A stretch of DNA of 63,377 nt from UBA288 sp964461885 (GTDB lineage Archaea > Halobacteriota > Methanomicrobia > Methanomicrobiales > Methanospirillaceae), in NCBI GenBank assembly GCA_964461885.1, contig CAYWVY010000004.1, positions 1-63,377 of the forward strand. The letters run 5' to 3'. Both the position numbers and the translations under genes were made by a program. This document shows, piece by piece, positions 34,470-45,508 of this stretch. How positions within the stretch are numbered: the first letter of the stretch is position 1; each line of letters starts with the position of its first letter. Under the pieces are notes generated by a model. That model was given only the letters and a program-made list of their open reading frames with translations. It made no database searches and was not told the DNA's origin.

Positions 34470-35810
34470 TCACAGGGCGCGAGGCCCAAGCCGTTCGGCC
34501 AGGTGATCGACCTGTGCCACGGCTGTCCCGGTGTAGCACTCGGGGTCGAGGAGACCCCCGAGCTCGCTCGCCGCGACCAGGGCCGTCACCGCGGGCCGGG
34601 CCGCGAGCACCTCCGCGAGCGGCCTCTCGGCTACCCGCGCCTCCATCGAGGCCACGCGGACCAGCTCGTGCGCCTCCTGCCGGTCCATGCCGCGCTGGGT
34701 CAGGACGATCATCACGGACTCGGCCATGTTCACGTCCTGAAGGATATGCAGGTTGGCGCGGATCCGGTCTTCGTGCAGGACAAGCCCCTCGAGGACGACG
34801 GTCATCAGGCGGAGGACGTGGTCGCAGAGGACCGAAGCCTCGGGGAAGAGGACCCGCTCGCACGAGGAGTTGGTGAGGTCGCGCTCGTCCCAGAGGGTGT
34901 TGTTCTGGAGCGCGGGTTCGACCGACGCCCGGACGATGCGGGCGAGGCCTGAAACCTGCTCGCTCCTGATCGGGTTGCGCTTATGGGGCATGGTCGAGGA
35001 CCCGACCTGCTTTGCACCGAAGGCCTCCTCGACCTCCGCGATCTCGGTCCGCTGGAGCGACCGGACCTCGATCGCCATCTTGTCGAGCGAGGTCGCGACG
35101 TTCGCGAGGAAGAAGAAATACTCCGCGTAACGGTCGCGCTGGATCACCTGGTTCGAGACCTCGACCGGCGTGAGGCCGAGCAGGGCCATCATCCGCGCCT
35201 GGACCTCGGGCGCAGCGGGCCCAAGGGCGGCCTGCGTGCCCACCGCGCCGGTCAGCTGCCCGACCTCGACCCGGGGCCGGAGTTCGGCCAGGCGGTCGAG
35301 GTGCCGCCCGACCTCGGCGGCCCAGATCGCGAAGCGGAGGCCGTAGGTGGTCGGGACCCCGATCTGCCCGTGGGTCCGACCGGCCGCGACGAGCGTTTTC
35401 GTTTCGCGGGCGCGACGGAGCAGGACGCCGAGGAGCCGGCGGAGCTTCTCCTCGAGCAGGGCCAGGGCGTCCCTGAGCTGAAGGCCGGTCGCCGTGTCGA
35501 GCATGTCGTTCGAAGTCGCGCCGAAGTGGACGTACCGGCCGGCGTCGCCGCACTCCTCGGCGATCGCCTTCACGACCGCCATCATGTCGTGGTGGATCTC
35601 GTCCTCGATCGCCTTCGCGCGCTCGAGCGACGCCTGCGCCGCGCCGCGCGCTATCGCGTCGGCCGCCTCGGCCGGGATCATCCCGACGTCGGCCTCGGCC
35701 CGGGCCAGCGCGACCTCGGCCGCGACGATCGCGGCGAAGCGGCGCTCCTCGCTCCAGACCGCGCGCATCTCCGGAGTCCCGTACCGGAACTCAATCGGGT
35801 GGATCGCCAT
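34470..35810 (-). CDS. purB: Adenylosuccinate lyase
   Basis: The enzyme acts twice in purine synthesis, releasing fumarate from SAICAR and adenylosuccinate. The 446-aa product shows HPIEFRYGTPEMRAVWSEE, the catalytic TSNDMLDTA and RTHGQIGVPTTYG, and the superfamily signature GSSTMPHKRNPIRSE. The ATG at 35810 matches the family start; the longer frame has a leader unlike it. A TATA-like element lies 26-34 nt upstream in the 51-bp divergent region shared with the radical SAM gene, which suggests a leaderless transcript. Confidence 0.95.
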   Translation of the reverse strand: MAIHPIEFRYGTPEMRAVWSEERRFAAIVAAEVALARAEADVGMIPAEAADAIARGAAQASLERAKAIEDEIHHDMMAVVKAIAEECGDAGRYVHFGATSNDMLDTATGLQLRDALALLEEKLRRLLGVLLRRARETKTLVAAGRTHGQIGVPTTYGLRFAIWAAEVGRHLDRLAELRPRVEVGQLTGAVGTQAALGPAAPEVQARMMALLGLTPVEVSNQVIQRDRYAEYFFFLANVATSLDKMAIEVRSLQRTEIAEVEEAFGAKQVGSSTMPHKRNPIRSEQVSGLARIVRASVEPALQNNTLWDERDLTNSSCERVLFPEASVLCDHVLRLMTVVLEGLVLHEDRIRANLHILQDVNMAESVMIVLTQRGMDRQEAHELVRVASMEARVAERPLAEVLAARPAVTALVAASELGGLLDPECYTGTAVAQVDHLAERLGPRAL

Positions 35811-35835
35811 ACGCTGAGTACATTCGCACAGAGAG

Positions 35836-35844
35836 AATAAAAAG
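35836..35844. promoter_or_regulatory. Shared AT-rich core of the purB / radical SAM divergent promoter
   Basis: AATAAAAAG (minus: CTTTTTATT) is the only AT-rich block in the 51 bp between two divergent starts. It is 26-34 nt before purB and 18-26 nt before the radical SAM ATG. Such spacing suits leaderless starts on at least the purB side. Confidence 0.5.
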
Positions 35845-35861
35845 AACGGCAAGACCGGACG

Positions 35862-37004
35862 ATGGCTATTTCGTGGGGCGGGGCGACCTGTAACGGACGG
35901 ATGTTCTGGCACCTTATCCTGACCGACGCCTGCAACCTCTGCTGCTCGTACTGCCGCGGAAAGGCGTTCTGGCCGCGCGAGGAGCCGGGCCGGCCCTGCG
36001 CCTACGATCCCTCTCTCCCGGCGGAGCTCGCGGTCGACCTCGACGACCTCGCATCCTTCCTCGCGCGCGACCCGGATCCGACCATGACCTTCTACGGAGG
36101 CGAGCCCCTCCTGCGGTCGGACCTCGTGGAGGAGGTGATGGCGCGCCTGCCCAACTGCCGCTTCATGCTCCAGACGAACGGACTCCTGCTCGATCGCCTA
36201 CCGACCGATATTCTGCACCGGTTCCACACCCTGCTCGTCTCGATCGATGGGCCCGAGGCCCTGACCGATCGCCACCGCGGGGCGGGGGTCTACACCCGCG
36301 TCCTCGCGAACGTCGAGCGGCTTGTCGCGGGCGGGTTCCCGGGCGAGCTGATTGCGCGCATGACCGTGGACGAAGCCACGCCGATCGAAGAGGCCGTGCT
36401 CCACTGCGACGGCCTGCCCGTCTCCGCAGTCCACTGGCAGCTCGACGCGAACTTCTGGGGCGACTACGCCGACCGCGATTTCGCGCGCTGGGTGCGGGAC
36501 TCCTACGACCCCGGTATCCGGCGGCTTGTCGACGCCTGGGTGGCCCGGATGGAAGCCGGGGAGGTGGCCAGGTGGTACCCGTTCCTCGACACCATGTGGG
36601 ATCTCCTCCGGGACGAGTCCTCCCGCCTCCGCTGCGGGTCGGGGTACGCCAACTACACGATCCAGACCGACGGCACGATCGTCCCGTGCCCGGTCATGAC
36701 GGGCATGACCGGGTTCTACCTCGGCCACATCCGCGACACCGACCCGCTCGCGGTCCCCGAGGTGCCGGTCGTCGGGTGCGACGGTTGCGACCTCGCATCC
36801 TTCTGCGGCGGCCGCTGCCTTTACGCCGCGGTCACCGAGCCCTGGCCCGCCGCCGCCCGAGCCGAGGTCTGCGGCACGGTCCTCACCCTCCACGACGCCC
36901 TCGTCCACGCCCTGCCGCGGGTCCGCGCACTCCTCGAGGACGGCGCGATCGCGCCTGCGGACTTCGACCACGTCAAGTTCAACGGCTGCGAGATCATCCC
37001 CTGA
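35862..37004 (+). CDS. SPASM-type radical SAM enzyme, putative peptide modifier
   Basis: A 380-aa radical SAM enzyme. The [4Fe-4S]/SAM motif is CNLCCSYC (Cys24, Cys28, Cys31), the GGEP motif FYGGEPLL follows, then VSIDGP. The C-terminal part has a SPASM-like cluster region (RCGSGYANYTIQTDGTIVPCPVM, GCDGCDLASFCGGRCLY) with at least six cysteines. The layout agrees with the methanogen-associated family of putative peptide-modifying radical SAM proteins. No small Cys-rich precursor gene is directly beside it. It is divergent from purB and 48 nt ahead of the helicase. Confidence 0.8.
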   Translation: MAISWGGATCNGRMFWHLILTDACNLCCSYCRGKAFWPREEPGRPCAYDPSLPAELAVDLDDLASFLARDPDPTMTFYGGEPLLRSDLVEEVMARLPNCRFMLQTNGLLLDRLPTDILHRFHTLLVSIDGPEALTDRHRGAGVYTRVLANVERLVAGGFPGELIARMTVDEATPIEEAVLHCDGLPVSAVHWQLDANFWGDYADRDFARWVRDSYDPGIRRLVDAWVARMEAGEVARWYPFLDTMWDLLRDESSRLRCGSGYANYTIQTDGTIVPCPVMTGMTGFYLGHIRDTDPLAVPEVPVVGCDGCDLASFCGGRCLYAAVTEPWPAAARAEVCGTVLTLHDALVHALPRVRALLEDGAIAPADFDHVKFNGCEIIP

Positions 37005-37052
37005 GGGTTCCGTCCAATAGAGCAAAGCCATCGGAGCGCGTACAGGATCGGG

Positions 37053-39071
37053 ATGGAGGACGACCTCGAGGCCTGGTTCCCCTACCCTGCGTTCAGGCCG
37101 CACCAGCGGGAGATGCTCGAACTCGCCGGCTCCGTGGCCCGCGAGGGCGGCATCGCGATGATCGACGCTCCGACGGGTTCGGGAAAGTCGAGCGTGATCG
37201 CGGCCCTCCTCGCTGCCCGGGCCGGCAGAAAGGTCCTGGTCGCGGTCCGGACCGTGAGCCAGCTCGACACGTTCGTCCGCGAGCTCGCGCTCGTCCGGAC
37301 GAAGCAACCCTCGCTCCGTTTCGCCTACCTGATCGGCAAGGGTTCCATGTGCCCGCTCCCAGGCACGGGTGACGTCTACCGGCGGTGCGAGGGAGTCAAG
37401 GCATTCTCGGCCGCGCTGATGAAGGAGCGGGCCCAGAAGGGCGCACTCGTGCCGTCGCGCGACCCGCAGATCCGGCTCCAGCTCAAGAAGCAGGATCCGG
37501 ATCACCCCCTGCTCTGCCCGTACTTCATCGCGAGCCGCCACTTCATCCAGGCCGAGGACTCGGGCGCGCTCCGCATGGTCCCGTCGGCCGCGCTCCGGAC
37601 CCGGGCCGACCGGCTCGCGGGCGACACGGTCAGCCCCCGGGACCTGGGGCGGCTCTGCGGCGACTGCTGCCCGTACGAGGCGATGCTCCAGGCGGCCCGG
37701 ACGGCCGACGTGGTGGTTTTGAACTTCTATCATCTCTTCGACGACGAGATCCGCGAGCAGCTCTACCAGTCCCTCGGGATCGAGTCGCCGAAGGACGTGC
37801 TGCTCCTGATCGACGAGGCCCACAACGTCGGGGACGTGGTCCAGGAGATCCAGTCTGTCGAGTGCGACGCCGGGACGATCGATCAGGCCGGTCACGAGCT
37901 CGCGGGCCTCCGGCGGTACCAGTCATCGGCCGGCGCCGTGATCGAGCTCCTGCCCCGTATCGACCGGTTCATCGAGGGGCTCTCGGCCTCCCCCGAATCG
38001 ATGGATTGGTTCGACCCCGCGCTCTTCGCGCGCATGGTGCTCCGTGGCTCGCTCTACCAGACGACGGGGCAGGTGGTGGACGACCTCGCCGAGATCCGCG
38101 ACTTCGTCCGGGAGAAGAGCATCGAGGCCGGTGACTTCAAGGAGACCGCGATCGAGCGCCTCGCCGAGTTCTTCTACCGTGTGGACCGGGCCGCACGCGA
38201 CCCGGCTTTCCTCTCTGTCTTCCGACGGGTCGACGAGGAGCGGGTGGCGCTCGCGGTCCGGAACATCGACCCGGCCCCGCGCCTCACCGAGGTGGCGGGG
38301 CTGCACTGGTGCGCGGTCCTGATCAGCGGCACGCTCTCGCCGGTGGACGCCTACCGGAGGTACTACTTTGAGGACCTGTCCGTGCGGACGCTCTCGCTGC
38401 CGAACGCGTTCCCGCGCGAGAACCGGCTCGTCCTCGCGGCGAAGGACGTGACGACGGCGTTCTCGCAGCGGCAGAGCCGGGAGAATGCGGACCTGATCGC
38501 GGACTACATCGCCGCGTTCGCGACCGCCCCGGGCAACCTGGCGGTCTATTTCCCGTCGTACTACCTCCTGGAGCAGTTCGCCGAGCGGACCGCCCCGCGG
38601 GTCCGGTCAAAAACGGTCTTCGTCGAGCCGAAGGAGGCTGCCGACGCCGGGACGGCACTCCGCGAGTTCCTCGCCCTCCCGGGCCGCGGGAAGGCCGGCG
38701 TGCTCTTCGCCGTGACCGGCGGCAAGTGGTCCGAGGGGCTCGACTACCGGGGAGAGATGCTCTCGGGCGCGATGGTGGTGGGCCTGCCGCTCGCGCCGTT
38801 CAACCGGGTGCGGCGCATGGTGATCGACTACTTCGTCCGGAAGTTCGGGGACGAGGGCGAGTTCATCTCGTACACGCTCCCCGCGATCAACCGCGCGCTC
38901 CAGGCACTCGGGCGCGTGCTCCGCACCCCCGAAGACCGTGGGGTGCTCGTGCTGGCCGAGCAGCGCTTCCTGGAGGGGCGGGTCCTGAGCGGACTGCCGC
39001 CCTGGATGCAGGAGGAACTCGCGGTCATCGACCTGAAAGGGTTCCGGGAGGCGATCGCGCGGTGGCGCTGA
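37053..39071 (+). CDS. XPD/Rad3-like Fe-S helicase
   Basis: A 672-aa superfamily 2 DNA helicase. Walker A is APTGSGKSS (39-47), the Fe-S ligand cysteines fall between motifs Ia and II (Cys100, Cys155, Cys202, Cys205, with neighbours), the DEAH box is IDEAHNVG (about 253-260), and motif VI is QALGRVLRTPEDRG. This matches archaeal XPD in order, although the family has variants with fewer Cys. The role is probably DNA repair. Its stop overlaps the ogt start by 10 nt, which fits a repair cluster. Confidence 0.88.
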   Translation: MEDDLEAWFPYPAFRPHQREMLELAGSVAREGGIAMIDAPTGSGKSSVIAALLAARAGRKVLVAVRTVSQLDTFVRELALVRTKQPSLRFAYLIGKGSMCPLPGTGDVYRRCEGVKAFSAALMKERAQKGALVPSRDPQIRLQLKKQDPDHPLLCPYFIASRHFIQAEDSGALRMVPSAALRTRADRLAGDTVSPRDLGRLCGDCCPYEAMLQAARTADVVVLNFYHLFDDEIREQLYQSLGIESPKDVLLLIDEAHNVGDVVQEIQSVECDAGTIDQAGHELAGLRRYQSSAGAVIELLPRIDRFIEGLSASPESMDWFDPALFARMVLRGSLYQTTGQVVDDLAEIRDFVREKSIEAGDFKETAIERLAEFFYRVDRAARDPAFLSVFRRVDEERVALAVRNIDPAPRLTEVAGLHWCAVLISGTLSPVDAYRRYYFEDLSVRTLSLPNAFPRENRLVLAAKDVTTAFSQRQSRENADLIADYIAAFATAPGNLAVYFPSYYLLEQFAERTAPRVRSKTVFVEPKEAADAGTALREFLALPGRGKAGVLFAVTGGKWSEGLDYRGEMLSGAMVVGLPLAPFNRVRRMVIDYFVRKFGDEGEFISYTLPAINRALQALGRVLRTPEDRGVLVLAEQRFLEGRVLSGLPPWMQEELAVIDLKGFREAIARWR

Positions 39072-39523
39072 AAGAGGGCGTCTGCCGCCTCGGCACCTGG
39101 TCGGTGAGAGTCGTCTGGGAGGGCGACCTGGTCCACGAGGTCGAGTTCTGTGATCTTCCCCCCGGTGGCGAAGTGCCGGCGCCGATCGCGGCGTACTGCC
39201 GGGGCGAGCCGGTCGACCTCTCGCTCCTCCGCTCCGCGGCCCTCGAACGGCCCGGGAAGTCGGCCGCGATCTACCGCGAGGTCTGCGCGGTCCCGTACGG
39301 CACGACCACGACCTACGGGACGATCGCCCGGCGCGTCGGGACCTCGGCCCGGGCCGTGGGCCAGGTCATGCGCCGCAACCCGACCCCGCTCGTAATCCCG
39401 TGCCACCGTGTGATCGGCGCCGACGGCTCGATCCGTGGCTTTACGCCCTCGATCGCGCTCAAGGAGCAAATACTGGCGATGGAAGGGGGACGAAGCGTTA
39501 AGCGGTCTGGCGAGGAACGCTAG
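39062..39523 (+). CDS. ogt: Methylated-DNA--protein-cysteine S-methyltransferase
   Basis: A suicide repair enzyme that takes the alkyl group from O6-alkylguanine to its own Cys. The 153-aa product has the recognition helix YGTIARRVGTSARAVGQVMRRNP and the active-site IPCHRVIGADGS (Cys114). The start GTG at 39062 overlaps the helicase stop. The region after the Cys reads GFTPSIALKEQIL, a shortened version of the usual GY.GGL..K..LL. Confidence 0.93.
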   Translation: MALKEGVCRLGTWSVRVVWEGDLVHEVEFCDLPPGGEVPAPIAAYCRGEPVDLSLLRSAALERPGKSAAIYREVCAVPYGTTTTYGTIARRVGTSARAVGQVMRRNPTPLVIPCHRVIGADGSIRGFTPSIALKEQILAMEGGRSVKRSGEER

Positions 39524-39529
39524 AGAATC

Positions 39530-40447
39530 ATGAGGATTGCAGTGCTCGGCGCCGGAGCGGTCGGGCTCTCGGTCGCGGCCCGGCTCTCGCAGGTCGCCGA
39601 CGTGGTCGCGGTCACGCGCGAACGCTGCGTCGCGGCCATTCGGCAGGATGGGTTCCACCTGAGCGGGCGCTGGGGCGACGGGGTCTACGACCTTGCGGTC
39701 ACCACCCGGCCGGACCCGGACGAGGAGTTCGACTACGTCCTTGTCACGGCGAAATCGGTCGATACGGCCGCCGTCTGCCGGGAGTTCGCGCCCGTCCTCG
39801 CACGCTCGGAGGCGGTGAGCCTCCAGAACGGGATCGGGAACGAGGAGATCATCGCCGGTGTCGCGGACCGCGTCATCGGGGGCATGATCATCACCGGGTT
39901 CGAATGGCGAAGCGACAGCGCGGTCCACGTCTCGGTCGAGGGCGGGCCGATGAAACTCGGGCGGTTCCCGGCGGGGACGGATTCGGCCGTCGAGGCGCTC
40001 GTCGACCTTGTCCGTCAGGCCGGGATCCCGGTCGAGGGAACGGCCGCGATCCGGTCCGAGATCTGGGGCAAGACCATGTACAACTGCGCCCTGAACCCGC
40101 TCGGCGCGCTCATGAACGTCCCGTACGGCCGTCTCGCCGAGCCGCACGCCTGGGCTGTCATCGAATCGATCGTGACCGAGGTATTCGCGGTTGCCCGGGC
40201 CGAAGGGATCTCGCTCGCCTGGCCCGATCCGGCGTCCTATCTCGCGTTTCTCGCCTCGACCCAGCTGCCGAACACGGCCGGGCACCACTCCTCCATGCTC
40301 CAGGATCTCGCGCGCGGGCGGCCGACCGAGATCGATTTCATGAACGGCGCGATCGCCGCGATCGGGGCGCGGCATGGGATAAGGGTGCCGTACAACACCT
40401 GCATCGCAGACCTGGTCCGGTTCCGAGAATCTCCGGCGGGCCGGTGA
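39530..40447 (+). CDS. panE: 2-dehydropantoate 2-reductase
   Basis: The NADPH enzyme reduces ketopantoate to pantoate, precursor of CoA. The 305-aa product has the Rossmann start RIAVLGAGAVGLSVAARL, LVTAKSVDT, the catalytic Lys in IRSEIWGKTMYNCALNPLGAL and ARGRPTEIDFMNGAIAAIG. It is 6 nt after ogt and 4 nt before mobA on the same strand, so it is co-transcribed with both. Confidence 0.93.
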   Translation: MRIAVLGAGAVGLSVAARLSQVADVVAVTRERCVAAIRQDGFHLSGRWGDGVYDLAVTTRPDPDEEFDYVLVTAKSVDTAAVCREFAPVLARSEAVSLQNGIGNEEIIAGVADRVIGGMIITGFEWRSDSAVHVSVEGGPMKLGRFPAGTDSAVEALVDLVRQAGIPVEGTAAIRSEIWGKTMYNCALNPLGALMNVPYGRLAEPHAWAVIESIVTEVFAVARAEGISLAWPDPASYLAFLASTQLPNTAGHHSSMLQDLARGRPTEIDFMNGAIAAIGARHGIRVPYNTCIADLVRFRESPAGR

Positions 40448-40451
40448 GGGC

Positions 40452-41048
40452 ATGGAGCGGTCGGCTGTCGTCCTGGTCGGGGGAGAGGCGACCCGCGCCG
40501 GCGGGCGCGAGAAGTACTTCTTTCCGTTCAGGGGCCGGACCTTTATCGAACGGCTGATCGGGGCGCTCGAGCCGGTCGTGGACGAGGTGCTGCTCGTGGC
40601 CCGCGACGATGGGCAGTGCGCTCGGTTCGCGGCCCTCACGTCGGTGAGGTGCACGGTCGATCGGCGGCAGGGCCTCGGTCCGATCGGCGGGCTGCACGCG
40701 GGGGCGCTCGCTGCCTCGGGCGAGGCCCTTTTCGTGGTCGCGTGCGACATGCCCTGCGTCAACCCCGCCGTGGTCTCCCGGCTCCTCGATATGCTCGACG
40801 CCCGGGAGGCCGTGATCCCGTGCTGGCGGCCCGGCATGTACGAGCCGCTCCACGCGGTCTACGCCCGGACCGCGCTCCGCAGGTACCTCGAGGACCACGA
40901 CGATCTCTCCCTCCGGGCGATGGTCCGTGCCCTTGACTGCCGGTTCGTCCCGGTCGAGACTCTGCGCGACCTCGACCCGGGACTGAAGACCTTCACGAAC
41001 ATCAACCGCGTCGACGACCTCGCCCAGATCGGCGAGGACTGCGACTGA
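40452..41048 (+). CDS. mobA: Molybdenum cofactor guanylyltransferase-like protein
   Basis: MobA-type enzymes attach GMP to molybdopterin for Mo/W enzymes such as formylmethanofuran dehydrogenase. The 198-aa product begins SAVVLVGGEATRAGGREKYFFPFRG, a variant of the LAGGxSxRMGxDK loop, and has GLGPIGGLHAGALAASGEALFVVACDMPCVNP (the Asp-Met-Pro metal motif) and the FTNINRVDDL end. It has a GGTGAGG ribosome site. The nucleotide loop lacks the usual RMG, so a different nucleotidyl donor or partner is possible. Confidence 0.82.
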   Translation: MERSAVVLVGGEATRAGGREKYFFPFRGRTFIERLIGALEPVVDEVLLVARDDGQCARFAALTSVRCTVDRRQGLGPIGGLHAGALAASGEALFVVACDMPCVNPAVVSRLLDMLDAREAVIPCWRPGMYEPLHAVYARTALRRYLEDHDDLSLRAMVRALDCRFVPVETLRDLDPGLKTFTNINRVDDLAQIGEDCD

Positions 41049-41097
41049 GCACTCCTCCTCTTTTCGGAACCCAATTTCCGAGAGTGTGGCCGAACAC

Positions 41098-41163
41098 TTT
41101 ATCAATTAAATGGACAAATGTGTACATTGTAGTATTACACTGTCTACCAATGGCCGGTAGACA
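41098..41163 (+). promoter_or_regulatory. ECF-operon promoter with two inverted repeats
   Basis: TTTATCAATTAAA (41098-41110) is a plausible TATA region. Downstream are ATGT-GT-ACAT (41118-41127) containing TGTACA, and a perfect TGTCTACC-N7-GGTAGACA (41141-41163). Both lie between the promoter core and the start at 41184, where a bound repressor would block transcription. No other region of the window has a comparable paired arrangement. Confidence 0.6.
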
Positions 41164-41183
41164 TTTCCAGGAAGTGTCATCTC

Positions 41184-41731
41184 ATGAAGTCGCGTGATAT
41201 TGCCATCGTCGGCATTCTGCTTGCCATCGGCGCCATCGTCAGGTACCTCTCTCTGATCATCCCCGGGCCGATCGTGGCTAACCTCGTGATCGCATTCTAC
41301 TGCCTTGCAATCCTGCTTGTGCTCCCAACTCTCACCGAGGCCATTGGAATCGGCTTCGTCGCGGGCATCGTTTCGGCCCTGATCAGTCACTCGGTCTTTC
41401 CGCCGGGCAACCTGATCTCGGAGCCGATCGGCGCGATCGTCTGCGTGCTCGTCTACAGAGTCCTGAAGGACCGCATCCCGTTCTCCCAGGGGATCACGAC
41501 CTTCATCGCGACCCTCGCATCGGGCGGGAGTTTCGTTCTGATCTCTCTTGTCGCGGTCGCCCCGACGATCCTCTCGAAGTACGCGACCATCGGCGCCTAC
41601 GCACTCGTGATCGTCCCGATCGTCCTCTCGGCCGCCATCGTGAACGCCGTGATCTCGCAGGCCCTGTACTTGCCGGCGGCCCGGGTCGTCGTGCGTGACA
41701 GGACGACCGCGATGCCCGAGCCGGAGAGCGC

Positions 41732-41735
<4 letters not shown>
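41184..41735 (+). CDS. ECF transporter substrate-binding S component
   Basis: A 183-aa protein with about five membrane helices (IAIVGILLAIGAIVRYLSL, ANLVIAFYCLAILLVLP, AIGIGFVAGIVSAL, the helices near 110-130 and 140-165). Placed directly before a fused ECF ATPase and an EcfT gene, it is the substrate-recognising S component. The substrate is not clear; the Ser/Gly-rich loop and IGAIVRY resemble vitamin or amino-acid S components such as TrpP/ThiW types. Its stop overlaps the ATPase start by 4 nt. Confidence 0.8.
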
Positions 41736-43240
<1,505 letters not shown>

Positions 43241-43986
43241 ACCCGCTTGTCAAACTGCTGATGGTCGTGCTGGTCGCGGTCCTCGCCGTGACGACGAGTA
43301 CCCTGGCGCTGCTCGCTGTGCTGGTGATCGCGCTCTTCCTGGCCGCCGTCGCCGCGCGCCTCTCGCGGCCGCTCGTGCAGCAGCTGCCGCTCCTCACCTC
43401 GCTGACGGTCTCGCTCCTGCTGCTGACCATCCTCACGATGCAGGGCGGCGCGACGATCGGCCACCTGGTCCCAGCCGCTGTTCCGGTGATCGGCGGGGCG
43501 TTCCCGATCACGACGGGTGCGGTCGAGTTCGGACTGCTGCTCTCGTTCCGGTTCTTCGCGATGCTCTTCGCGTTCCAGCTCCTGGTCATCTCGACCCAGC
43601 CGCACGACCTGGTGCATGCACTCCGGCGGCTCCGCCTGCCGGTCGACTACGCGCTGATGTTCCTGATTGCGCTCCGGTTTATCCCGAGCCTTCAGCTCGA
43701 GGGTCAGCGGATCCGGGAGGCCCAGCAGGCCCGGGCCTACAATCCTGGCGGGGGCCTGCGCGGGATCATCCGGACCCTCACCCCGGTCGTGATTCCGCTC
43801 CTGTCCAACTCGCTGGGCAAAGCGAACGTGCTGGGCCTGACCATCGACCTCAGGGGCTACCGGACGGCTCGGCGCACCTCGCTCAAGGACCGGTCCCTCA
43901 AGGGCCGGGACTTCGCGGCGATCACCGTTCTGCTCGCCGCATCGGCGGCTTTCGCCGGGCTGAGCGTGATGGGTTTCGTCGCCTGA

Positions 43987-45062
43987 CCTTTTATTAAGGC
44001 CACACTCCAAACGTTGCCCATCTTCGGCATATCGGAGCGCGATGACTCCTCGCTCCGTCCTGATCGGGGCAGAAGCGATCGATAGTCAGCATCGCTCTTC
44101 GCACTTCACCACGGGTCTCCGAGTGTCGTCATCGTCGCCGACATACTCTCCCGGGCTCCGGATCAGCGACGTGGTCTCGACGAGCGTATCAGGAAGGGAC
44201 AAGGTCCGGCACCGTGGCACTACCGGGCCGCATCGTCCGCCCCGCGCCGGATGGCAGCAGGTGGCGGTCTCGAGAACCGGGACGGTACGCGGGAGAGGAG
44301 ACCGACGAGGGTGTCTCGAGGTGGCGGAGTCCCAATGCGCCGGCGGCGAAACCCGGTAGTCCTCGGGGGGTCAGAAGAGCCGGCCCGGGGCGTGAACAGG
44401 CGTGCGATCATCGACGGCCAGTTTATCGAGGGCTCGGCGAAGCCGTTGATCACGAGATCGACTTCCAGGACATCCACTCTGATCTTCTCCCGTGGAGAGC
44501 CGGACTACCTGGGATTCCAACTCGCGAGGAATGTCAAGGCCGATTCATCGGACGTTGATGGTGCCCGGGCGCATGCCAGCCCCGGACCCCTCAGGTCGAC
44601 ACTGGAATTCGCATTCGAAGACCTCTGGTCCGTTCTCGTCACGGCGGACCGGCTGATCCGGTGGGCATGGACGTCGGGCCGGGAACAGGCGTAAAGCACT
44701 TGGGAACGGTCGTCTGAGGCATGCCCGGAAGATTACCAGGATGCCCGCCCAGTGCGATCGCGCTCGGCGTCAGCGAGGCACCATTTGCCGGGGCAGCGGA
44801 AGCAGAGTCTCCCAACCGATCGACTCTTCGGCGAGCATCTGCAGGCGTCCTCGCTCTCGTGCATCTCTACTCTGTTCGACGCAGAGGATTTCTTGAGCGC
44901 CTGGTTATTGTTCATCCCCCTTCCCCGCCAGACAAGGCGGTTAGAATAGATCGACGGTGAAGTGTGGGGCCGCGAGGGGACTTCGCCCGCCGCCACCCTG
45001 TGACGGCTCTTCTCTACCGGTTAGAGAGTCGGCCCCGCAGGGGCGTTACCCCGGCGTCCCTC
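43987..45062. other. One-kilobase gene-poor region after the ECF operon
   Basis: No open frame here has a family signature. Frames of up to 147 codons on the plus strand overlap each other and have Arg-rich, low-complexity translations, as expected of random GC-rich DNA or decayed genes. The end of the region is close to the start of a small minus-strand gene at 45063. Confidence 0.5.
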
Positions 45063-45293
45063 TCAGAGGGGGCGGGCCCCGACGAACCCGGCAACCTGGT
45101 CGAACCGCTCGGCCACCTCGGCGTACGACGGTGACCGGTAGAGGATCAGGGGGTCGTCTGATCCCTGGGTGTAAGCTGCAATCGCGTAATGATCGATGAG
45201 CTCGCTGTCCTCGGTGATCCCGATCTCTTCAATCAGGTCGAGGTTCAGCATATCCGGGTTCCCGGTCTGCACGTTCTGATACCTCAGCCACAT
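45063..45293 (-). CDS. Small hypothetical protein, 76 aa
   Basis: A short protein MWLRYQNVQTG... with LDLIEEIGI, DHYAIAAYTQGSDDPLILYRSPSYAEVAERFDQVAGFVGA. It reads as a compact alpha/beta fold (two strands, then helix AEVAERFDQVAGFV). GGAG directly abuts the ATG, too close for a good ribosome site, so the real start may be the second Met. I do not recognise a family with certainty. It has no membrane segment. Confidence 0.55.
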   Translation of the reverse strand: MWLRYQNVQTGNPDMLNLDLIEEIGITEDSELIDHYAIAAYTQGSDDPLILYRSPSYAEVAERFDQVAGFVGARPL

Positions 45294-45471
45294 CTCCGAG
45301 TTGTTGAGCTTGCAGCCTTATGGAAGTATCAGATCCATGCACTGTCGGGGGCATCTTCGGGGCGTTGAGTTATATCGCAACATATGGTTTATGGGTGGGA
45401 TCTGCGGTGACCGCTGCCCTAATATCCCTGTCAAGAGTGATGCGAAGGGGTAAATCCTGGACCCTTCAACA

Positions 45472-45499
45472 GTACAGGAGGTCTCGTACAGGAGGTCTC
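45472..45499 (+). repeat. 14-bp tandem duplication containing the thiM ribosome site
   Basis: GTACAGGAGGTCTC occurs twice head to tail (45472-45485, 45486-45499). Each copy holds GGAGGT; the second is 12 nt from the GTG at 45509 and 21 nt from GTG 45518. An upstream palindrome GCGGTGACCGC lies near 45405. Confidence 0.8.
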
Positions 45500-45508
45500 T
45501 CAGGCCCG

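Noticed and set aside
45294..45508. TPP riboswitch before thiM
   Set aside because: No CTGAGA element or other conserved THI-box core is present; only a short palindrome and the duplicated ribosome site are seen.
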